From positions 1 to 64,000 of the forward strand of contig CAZVZX010000006.1 in the NCBI GenBank assembly GCA_964631235.1: 64,000 bases of DNA, written 5' to 3'. The stretch comes from JARKPK01 sp964631235 (lineage in GTDB: Bacteria > Planctomycetota > Planctomycetia > Pirellulales > Thermoguttaceae). Of the stretch, positions 58,301 to 64,000 are shown in pieces. Under the pieces are notes generated by a model. That model was not told the DNA's origin and ran no database searches. It saw only the letters and a program-made list of their open reading frames with translations. The position numbers were made by a program, and so were the translations under genes. The first letter of the stretch is position 1. Every line of letters begins with the position of its first letter.

Positions 58301-59389
58301 ACCGCGGCTGATCGCCTGCTGGGCCAATTCCAATGCTCCCGCCGAAGCGGTCAACTGGCCGGCGCGCACCTGAACCAAGCTGGCATAGTCAGTCAACGGC
58401 AGCGTTCGCCCCTGGTCCTTGGCCGCTTCCTTGACCAACGTCGCCAAGAACGCGTTCTTCGGATCCGACGGTCCGACGTTCACCGTCCAATGCAATGCTT
58501 CTTCACCCCGCGGACCGGCCGCTTTCATCTCCAATTCCAATCGCTCGGCCGCGCCGACAAGCTTGCCGATCAAAACCGTGTCTCGATCCGAGCGGAGCGG
58601 CGGCGTGCGCGCCGGTAGCAGTTCCAGTTGGGGTGGAATCTTGAATTCGCTCGGCCAGTACACCGTCGCACGAATTGCCGCGGCCAGCGACTGTGTTTCC
58701 GCCGCGGCTTCAACGCCCGACGTCTCCATCAACACGGTTCCGCCGGTTTTCGCCGCCAACACCCCGAGCAGAATGCGATCGGGATTATGCCCCACGACGT
58801 AGCTGTTGACCGAAACCCGCTTCTCGGCCAACTGGCCGGCCAATTCCTCGACGCGTTCCGGAGACAAGATATTGGCGCGACTGGTTCCTTTGCCCATGTA
58901 AACAACGGCCGCGGGCGTTTGGCCTTCGCCCAGCGCGGCAATAACCGCGGTCAATGCTCCTTCGAGATCTGTCGCGCCAAGCGGCACTCGTTTTTCCAGC
59001 TTGTCGACGGCCTGGGTCAACTCGGGACTTTTGCCCGCAACGAACCCGCCGGTGAGCGAAACCGTTCGCGTATCGACAGCCATCAGTTGCACGCGATCGG
59101 CTTCGTTCAACGACGCCAGCAGCCCTTTGAGCACCTGAAGCGCCTTTTCACGATACGCGCCCGCTTGCCCGGCCGATGTGTCGAACAAGATCACAACTTG
59201 GCGCGGACCGGCGTCGGCCACCACGCCCGTCGGACGAAGCGACAAGGCAATGTAGTCCGCATCGGGATGGGTGAACCGTTCGAGCCGCGCCGCCTCTGAG
59301 GCAGCCGCTTGGGCAACCACCGCGGCTGCGGCAAGAGTCACGATTGCGGTCAGCAATCGGGCACGCCCATACAATTTGTTGCTCGACAT
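55313..59389 (-). CDS. Giant VWA / short secretin-domain / TPR protein with Gly-Met-rich tract
   Basis: A 1358-residue protein with a signal peptide (1-30). A von Willebrand A-like domain at 60-230 opens RQVVILFDTSAGQAG. Coiled-coil/TPR-like helices run 360-640. A secretin/TonB short N-terminal-like domain lies at about 655-760 (PTQIEFVETPLSDVVDYLRD). A Gly/Met tract at 770-821 has many GMGGMG units. TPR-like helices follow at 880-1050, then a DUF2135-like beta domain at 1085-1175 (VRVTWTGEADLDVIVEDPTG), a conserved ISADRRYVRITCVPFFSAIR segment, and a poly-Gly tail. It is probably exported. Planctomycete relatives exist; their role is not known. Its stop lies in element A copy 9. Confidence 0.85.
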   Translation of the reverse strand: MSSNKLYGRARLLTAIVTLAAAAVVAQAAASEAARLERFTHPDADYIALSLRPTGVVADAGPRQVVILFDTSAGQAGAYREKALQVLKGLLASLNEADRVQLMAVDTRTVSLTGGFVAGKSPELTQAVDKLEKRVPLGATDLEGALTAVIAALGEGQTPAAVVYMGKGTSRANILSPERVEELAGQLAEKRVSVNSYVVGHNPDRILLGVLAAKTGGTVLMETSGVEAAAETQSLAAAIRATVYWPSEFKIPPQLELLPARTPPLRSDRDTVLIGKLVGAAERLELEMKAAGPRGEEALHWTVNVGPSDPKNAFLATLVKEAAKDQGRTLPLTDYASLVQVRAGQLTASAGALELAQQAISRGDLDGAERIISGVLAADPTAQRAVELKQQIAARRAGGAPAVPGQVVPVQPAAQGAADLTIIAPQDGQFAQSVLEENRVLTQVMKTDVQTTVNRARANMATDPQGVIQELKLLLERVRQSADLNPEVRSQLVDLVETTLREANRRAATNEVLQQQRDERLAKAKEMQLLAQQLTQKERKVQQLMERFNSLMDEGRYLEAEEYTAMVAQSMEPDEPSLMAATLTSRALGAYAEAMRLREARQRGVLASLMEVERSHVPVPDEPPMVYPAAEVWRELTARRKEKYSSMDLQKRNPAEKRIEEALRSPTQIEFVETPLSDVVDYLRDYHKIEIQLDKKALGDVNIGTDTPVSKTLRGISLKSALRLMLRELQLTYIIQNEVLLITTPEEADARLVTKVYPVADLVLPIRQLDMSGMFGGMGGGGLGSMGMGGMGGGGLGMGMGMGMGGMGMGGMGRGMGGMGGGFFNVPPGILPKVPPGGFQAFAVEDDLSIVAPATPAGAAVPATVNSAASSVTRAKADKIELEIPSGTTPAEAWDKYFASNEPSEAAVRAAVRSLMQSRKYEQVIAAIEAALRHNQMQTWMYEALVLAMQAAERPQEEIERAVLSAVDLAESPFDLMMIALHLNQLGMDSRALKIYQDVAKMLPTMPEPYVYGLRTAKRLGDLKAVQWATLGILNQAWPADQAAIFKEGVLSAKAALESLKAKNPAEASAYEQALNEAIRRDAVVRVTWTGEADLDVIVEDPTGSVATPRNPRSLGGGMLLGDSAVQLGDNAPEGRSEIYVCPQGFSGTYRVLVRRVWGKPTAGKVNVEVITHFRSPEARRVQKPVKLENDEAVVVFDLKDGRRKEALEQVAMAQAVATQAAVNHQVLGQQLAASVDPRAMAALAQSRGTMTSSNNGEGGAMVPFPFFNQGAVGYQPVIIWIPEGTNLGASAVISADRRYVRITCVPFFSAIREVNIFNMATGDNTQGRGGTGGSGFSDFGGGGLGGGGIGGGGGGFF

Positions 59390-60018
59390 GGAATTGGCTC
59401 TCCGACAGACTGCTAAACGAATGCGAAGTTCGGGCTTCCGTGTTCCGAGTCGGAAACCCCAGATAAGCTTACTCGAATCACCGCCCGCTCAATCCCGGCT
59501 CGAACCAACGCGGCAATCGACGCCCAGCAGAGCGTCTCCTACCCTCAAGCCGAATTCGATCGCGCCGAGGATCAACCGATCCAACTCTTATTCTAATCTC
59601 ACCACAAGCCGCTTGCCAACAAAAATCATACCTCGCAATACGATGCGGTGTCTCAAACCGGGCCCTTCCGGCTCGAAAATTCACCGTGTGCGCCAAGCCG
59701 TCGGACGACCGAACGCCTCAATCGCCCGCAACCACCGGCTCTTTGCCCGTCGTTTCCCCGCCGATCCGCTCGGCTACCGAATGGCGTTGATTGAACCGCA
59801 AATCCCCCTCGCCCGAGGGGAAGCCGAACGAACGGGGCGATCCGCTCTTCAGACCAGAGCCACTCCGCCGGGCTGGCGGCTGCCTTCTCGCCCTCCTTTG
59901 TGCAATTGAAGTGCCGCTCGTTCGAAATTGGTCGGCGTCGCCTCACACAACCGCGACGCATAGGGCTCGTCCTTTCCCGCTGGCACTGCCCACGGTTTAT
60001 TGACAGCCAATTGCATAA
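59390..60018. other. Intergenic region without a recognised gene
   Basis: About 630 bp upstream of the giant VWA gene, ending at the terminator. It must contain the VWA promoter; nothing specific was identified. Confidence 0.45.
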
Positions 60019-60062
60019 TAAAAAGCAAAAAACGGCTTGAGCCAATTACTTGGCCCAAGCCG
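60019..60062 (-). terminator. Rho-independent terminator of the acidic-protein gene
   Basis: On the minus strand CGGCTTGGGCCA pairs with TGGCTCAAGCCG (one mismatch) around a 6-base loop, followed by TTTTTTGCTTTTT. It lies about 160 bases after the stop of the gene at 60223-62172 and points the right way. This is the clearest terminator in the window. Confidence 0.85.
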
Positions 60063-60222
60063 CATCTTGTTCATTTGCAATTAGTTACAACGCCATCAGC
60101 CGTTCTTCCCAACCACGCTCTTCGTGTTGAGCGCTTGGGGCAGCGAATCGAGACGGCAACCGATCGTTGGGCGTAATTCTTTGATGTGTCTAAGTTTAGT
60201 GATCGGCTATCCGCCGTATGCA

Positions 60223-62172
60223 TCAGTCGTCGTACTCGCTGCAATCGTCGTAATCACTTTCGTTCGAATCATACTCGGCCCCGATGACCGGTTCGTATTC
60301 CGCCGAGGGGGCAACCAGCCAGCCGAGGTCGATGTTGCGGAATTGCTGCACGGTGTTCCGAAACGCAACATTCCAGTTGTCGCGTTCTTGCTCAAGCCAT
60401 TCGAGCAGCGAGCCGCGGTGAGCGGCCTCGGCGCTGAACGAATCACCGGAGTCGCTCTGGAAGGTTTCCGACTCTTCCGACTGGTCAACCATCCCTCGGT
60501 TGGATTCCGGTTCCCAGGAGTCGCTCGGGTTGTCGCCACTGACCCAATTGCCGGCCGCATCCTCGATGCAGATTCGGGCAACGGTGTCGAGCCAGTTCTG
60601 ATCGAGCCGGCTGAATCCGTGGCAAAGCAGGTCCACGCCCTGGTCGAGCGACACGGCGCCCTGCTGCGTCGCGCGAAACACCGACAGCACCGCCGCCAAG
60701 CCCGAAAGATCCTCCGTCAGCCCGAGAAACTCGATTCCCGTGCTGTCTTCGAACCGCTCGGCCAATTTCAGCGCCTCCCAACCGAGCATCTCGACATAAT
60801 CGTTGAGCATCGCATAGCGGGTTTCCAGCGGCTCTTCGTAGGCCAGTGCAAGGTCGCGAATCAACTGATTGTCCGACTCGGTGAGCAGATTGTCGGGCGT
60901 CCATGCGGTCTGGTCCACCGCGGCGCTTTCGGCGGAAGGCTCTCCCGAATAGGCCCGACGCCAGCCGCTGTCGCGCAACACGTAGGAGAACTCGCTGGTG
61001 GTGTCGGCCGAACCGGTCTCGTTCATGGCCGTCTCTTCATCGACCCAAGCCTGCTGCGAAGAACCCTCGTCGCCGTATTCATCGCCCTGCATGCTCGGCT
61101 GCCACGAATCGTCGGTCTGCTCCTCGAAGTTGGCATCGGCCGATTCACTGTCGGCATCAGAGTTCATTTCGTCGCGCGCCGGGCAGAACTCGCCATCTTG
61201 AGCGTCATGCTCGTATTGCGAGGTCTCGCCGCCCATTTCGTCGTTGTACTCGCCCATGCTCGATTCGGAATCGGTCTCGTAAGGGCTTTCCATCGTCGCA
61301 GCGGGCTGATTGCCTGCGTCGTACGCATCATATTCGCCCGACTCCATCGCCGAATCGCCTTCGTCGGCCTCATCGCCAGTAGAATCTGAATCGTCGTTCG
61401 ACTCGTCTTGATCGCCGGCCGCCGTCTCCATCCATCGACCGTACTTCTCGTAACGCGGCATGTAATTGTAGGAGTAGTCGTAATCCTCCGCTGGATCAAG
61501 CTCGCGCGTTTCCATGTCCGCATCCGCCGCGGCTTCTTCCTGTTCAGCGGGATAGCGGTGCTCGTAAGCAGTCGGATCATCGACCGCGCCGCTGGTTTCG
61601 TCCATCGCACCCGCATCGGCATCGCTCGATTCTTGAGCGTGACTGAAGGCCGATTCCTCGGGCATGTCGTAGCGATACTCGAAGCCGGCGTCCGCGGCCT
61701 CCTCGGGCCGGTCGTGCTCGTAAGGCAGAGCCTCGTCGGCGTCGTAGCCGTTGCGGTAGCCGTTCTGATAATCGAACTCTGCGTCCCGAGACATTTCGTC
61801 GTTTAGGGCCTCTTCCGTGCCCGAGTCGTTAACAACCTCGTCGGTCGCGGCGCCCTGGTCGGATTCATACCGGCGGCTCAAAGGCGTTTCGATTTCGGAA
61901 AGGTCCTCGGATTGAATGCCGTAATCAACGTAGTTCTCACCGTATGGTTCATAGCCTTCGGCAGGCGAGAACCAAGGCAACGGCTCCCGCTCGGTCGCCT
62001 CGTCAAGCGGATACACGCTGATCTTCATGGAAACGGGCGATGCCATCCATGAAGGCAGTTCGGGGCAAACAACGGCCGCCTGCGATGCAGCGGCTGAAAA
62101 CATGCCTAACGCGGTCAGGGCTCCGCCGAAGGCCGCCTTGCGTAGGCTGCGTAGCAACCAGTAACACCTCAT
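60223..62172 (-). CDS. Very acidic secreted protein, function unknown
   Basis: A 649-residue protein. ATG 62172 has GGAGGAAAAGG upstream; the open frame above it is not conserved-looking. A signal peptide spans 1-33 (LRKAAFGGALTALGMFSAAA). Residues 60-420 are low complexity, dominated by Asp, Glu, Tyr, Ser, Gly and Met, with repeated short blocks such as EYDAYDAGNQ and YEHDRPEEAA. Residues 430-560 look ordered and helical (LNDYVEMLGWEALKLAERFE, LAAVLSVFRATQQGAVSLDQ). The end is again acidic (NESDYDDCSEYDD). The composition resembles calcium- or cation-binding surface proteins, but no motif such as RTX is present. It has its own terminator. Confidence 0.78.
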   Translation of the reverse strand: MRCYWLLRSLRKAAFGGALTALGMFSAAASQAAVVCPELPSWMASPVSMKISVYPLDEATEREPLPWFSPAEGYEPYGENYVDYGIQSEDLSEIETPLSRRYESDQGAATDEVVNDSGTEEALNDEMSRDAEFDYQNGYRNGYDADEALPYEHDRPEEAADAGFEYRYDMPEESAFSHAQESSDADAGAMDETSGAVDDPTAYEHRYPAEQEEAAADADMETRELDPAEDYDYSYNYMPRYEKYGRWMETAAGDQDESNDDSDSTGDEADEGDSAMESGEYDAYDAGNQPAATMESPYETDSESSMGEYNDEMGGETSQYEHDAQDGEFCPARDEMNSDADSESADANFEEQTDDSWQPSMQGDEYGDEGSSQQAWVDEETAMNETGSADTTSEFSYVLRDSGWRRAYSGEPSAESAAVDQTAWTPDNLLTESDNQLIRDLALAYEEPLETRYAMLNDYVEMLGWEALKLAERFEDSTGIEFLGLTEDLSGLAAVLSVFRATQQGAVSLDQGVDLLCHGFSRLDQNWLDTVARICIEDAAGNWVSGDNPSDSWEPESNRGMVDQSEESETFQSDSGDSFSAEAAHRGSLLEWLEQERDNWNVAFRNTVQQFRNIDLGWLVAPSAEYEPVIGAEYDSNESDYDDCSEYDD

Positions 62173-62710
62173 GTGCCTTTTCCTCCCGACAGGAATCCAA
62201 CGTCCGTGGTCTATCGCCAACTTGGATCGAGCCGCGCCCGGTGCGGCCCGAGAACTCTGTGCGATAAACGGTATCGGTGAGCCGCGTTTCGAACCATTAG
62301 GCAATTGCGGCGCTGTAGCGAAGATCGCTAACTCAGCCCGCCTAGCCATTTTGGGCGATTGAAATGGTTCGCGCAATCGTATCGGACATGCGGCGACTTT
62401 GATGGGTCGGCTTGCACCGATCGGTGAAACTATTCAGCCTTATTCTGTGAAGATGTGCGGGCAACGGAAGCTCTGTCGCTCACATGGCCCTCCTCCGAAC
62501 AATCGCCACACATGGCCCCGGCAACGCAAACTCGCGTTCGCGCGCACAGCCACTATTCGGTAAGATAGAAAGCAAACACCGGCACCCGCGACCAAACGAC
62601 ACCCAACAGAACGGCGGTCGCTTTCGTCGGCGGGAGAAACCCGATGATTCTTTACCCCAGAGCGGTGTCTTCTCTCCCGAAGAACCCAAACACCTGAGGG
62701 GAGCGGGATG
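62173..62710. other. Divergent intergenic region
   Basis: About 540 bp. GCGTTTCGAACCATTAGGC near 62284 and GAAATGGTTCGCGCAATCG near 62361 resemble end pieces of element A and may be a decayed copy. No gene was recognised. Confidence 0.45.
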
Positions 62711-62823
62711 TGACCTAAACAGTCCCACGCTATTGCGGAAGCGGCCGCCGGCGCAGCAAAGCGACGTTCTTGCGTGCAGCGCCCGTTTGAACCGCTTTCC
62801 GTTTGTTGCAGTCTTATTCAGGT
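62711..62823 (-). repeat. Dispersed intergenic element A, copy 7
   Basis: Minus orientation; reads AACAAACGGAAAGCGGTTCA, AACGGGCGCTGCACGCAAG, GGCGGCCGCTTCCGCAATAG, and ends CGTGGGACTGTTTAGGTC. The outermost bases AGGTC and GACCT are themselves complementary. It lies just upstream of the HtrA-like gene. Confidence 0.82.
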
Positions 62824-62880
62824 CGTGCGGCGCCATTCCGTTGGTGGCCCTGCCGCCGCCCTGAGCGGAGCATGCATCTC

Positions 62881-64000
62881 ATGAAACGATCCACCGTAGC
62901 ACTCTGTCTGGCCTCGGCGACGGTCGGGGCGTGTGTTGCCCTTGCCCTGGCCGAACGATCGATCCTATTCCCCTCGTTGGCTTTGGAACCTCCGCAGCCG
63001 GCGCGAACTTCCGTCGGCTCGCCCTTCGGCCCGGCGCAGCGGCAACCGCCGATGCCCTCAGCCGTCCCGGGCGCCTTTGGGCTGCCGCCGACATCGGTTC
63101 CGCCGGAGCAAGGAACGATGCCGCCGACAAACTTGGCCGGCTGGGACGATCTCACCCAAGAAGAGCGGATCAATGTGCTTGTTTACCAACAAGCCAACCG
63201 CAGCGTAGTGAACATCAATACGCGAACGGTCCAATCGGTGGGACTGCTGATGTTAGAGGTGCCCGCCGAGGGCGAGGGAAGCGGAATCGTGCTTGATCGG
63301 TTCGGCCATATCCTGACGAATTCGCACGTGGTCGACGGTGCCCGAGAAATCCAAGTGACCCTGGCCGACAGCAAGAGCTACGAAGCGAGGCTGATCGGCA
63401 TTGACGCGGCCACCGACGTGGCCGTGCTGAAGATCAATGCACCGGCGGATTCACTCGTTCCGATCGTCTTCGGCAATTCCAATTCGCTCTTGGTCGGACA
63501 GCGGGTGTTCGCCATCGGCAATCCCTTCGGACTTGAGCGGACCCTGACCACCGGCATCATTTCCAGCCTAAATCGCTCGCTCCCCGCCCGAAAGACCGGT
63601 CGTTCCATCCGGTCGATCATTCAAATCGATGCGGCGATCAATCCGGGGAACTCGGGCGGGCCGCTTCTCGATTGTCATGGCCGAATGATCGGCATGAACA
63701 CGGCCATCGCCAGCCGCACGGGCGAAAGCGCCGGCGTCGGGTTCGCCATTCCCGTCAACACGCTGGCCCGCGTTGTTCCGCAATTGATCGAACGCGGCAA
63801 GGTCATTCGTCCCGACAGCGGAATCGCCCGAGTCTATCAAACCGACAAAGGCCTGCTCATCGCATCGCTGGTTCCGGGAGGTGCGGCGGAGCGTGCCGGG
63901 CTTCAGGGACCGCGCGTCGTCAAACAAAAGAAACGGCAAGGCCCGTTCGTGTACGAAGTGCAAACAGTCGATCGGTCTGCGGCCGATCTGATCACGGCTG
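62881..64000 (+). CDS. DegP/HtrA-type serine protease (partial, C-terminus outside window)
   Basis: 373 codons are visible to the right edge. ATG 62881 has GGAG ten bases upstream. A signal peptide or anchor covers 1-24 (VALCLASATVGACVALALA); a Pro-rich segment follows to about 85. The trypsin-like domain has catalytic His149 (LTNSHVVDGA), Asp179 (DAATDVAVLKI) and Ser258 (INPGNSGGPLLD). A region with GLLIASLVPGGAAERAGLQG near 330 is the start of a PDZ domain. These proteases act in the periplasm on misfolded proteins. The C-terminus and any second PDZ domain are outside the window. Confidence 0.92.
   Translation, partial: MKRSTVALCLASATVGACVALALAERSILFPSLALEPPQPARTSVGSPFGPAQRQPPMPSAVPGAFGLPPTSVPPEQGTMPPTNLAGWDDLTQEERINVLVYQQANRSVVNINTRTVQSVGLLMLEVPAEGEGSGIVLDRFGHILTNSHVVDGAREIQVTLADSKSYEARLIGIDAATDVAVLKINAPADSLVPIVFGNSNSLLVGQRVFAIGNPFGLERTLTTGIISSLNRSLPARKTGRSIRSIIQIDAAINPGNSGGPLLDCHGRMIGMNTAIASRTGESAGVGFAIPVNTLARVVPQLIERGKVIRPDSGIARVYQTDKGLLIASLVPGGAAERAGLQGPRVVKQKKRQGPFVYEVQTVDRSAADLITA

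Noticed and set aside
56435..58618. 727-codon ORF opposite the giant VWA protein
   Set aside because: It is an antisense frame with His/Arg-rich composition; the minus-strand frame has clear domains and a signal peptide.

Overview
The window looks like chromosomal DNA of a planctomycete, probably of the Pirellulales type. It is GC-rich, has long intergenic spaces, and carries several families largely confined to that phylum. These include BBP7-type outer-membrane barrels, a DUF1559-type pseudopilin with an FTLVELL start, a GYF_2 protein, a very large VWA/short-secretin-domain protein with Gly/Met-rich tracts, a giant secreted PQQ-propeller-like protein, and a standalone RNA-polymerase alpha-CTD protein. 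I saw no rRNA, tRNA, CRISPR array, transposase, integrase or phage gene. No long run of genes forms one pathway; genes stand singly or in groups of two or three, often on alternating strands.

Layout. 0-2.8 kb: the N-terminal part of a chemoreceptor with tandem HAMP modules (minus, leaves the window), a 34-bp tandem repeat, and a minimal zinc metallopeptidase. 3-7.3 kb: a Tat-exported TIM-barrel isomerase, a small P-loop kinase-like protein, PolX (DNA polymerase X plus PHP domain) and a TGS-domain GTPase. 7.5-12 kb (minus): a Tyr/Pro-rich secreted protein, a P-loop ATPase, an arrestin-like protein translationally coupled to a DUF3592 membrane protein, and the standalone alpha-CTD. 12-20.5 kb (plus): PcrA/UvrD helicase, a second TIM-barrel isomerase, an outer-membrane barrel, the pseudopilin and a TPR protein. 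20.9-28 kb: BBP7 barrel, transglutaminase-like/TPR protein, PilZ-like protein and a C25-like cysteine peptidase. 28-35 kb (minus): PlsC, FliG, CheX, QueD-like, an OleB-like hydrolase coupled to RibD. 35.3-39 kb: the giant secreted protein, cut by a 64-N assembly gap. 39.5-53 kb (plus): DhnA-like aldolase, DUF5060 glycosidase, a PAP2 lipoprotein behind a 5' hairpin, UvrA, ThiF/MoeB, a CAP protein and OleC. 53-64 kb: GYF_2 protein, the giant VWA protein (minus), a very acidic secreted protein (minus) with a clear intrinsic terminator, and a DegP/HtrA-type protease running off the right end.

Shared functions. Chemotaxis and motility are represented by the chemoreceptor, CheX and FliG. DNA repair is represented by PolX, PcrA and UvrA. 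Two steps of long-chain olefin biosynthesis (OleB-like and OleC) lie about 18 kb apart. Many products carry export signals and low-complexity Pro, Gly, Tyr or Asp/Glu segments.

The most unusual non-coding signal is a dispersed intergenic element of about 100-110 bp, found nine times in both orientations with complementary inner ends that covary in some copies. A second, MITE-like family occurs twice. There are also two clusters of GCGAATGA-type tandem repeats, a perfect 12-bp hairpin between convergent genes, a compound terminator, a duplicated 84-bp upstream block, and a leader hairpin that would bury a ribosome-binding site.
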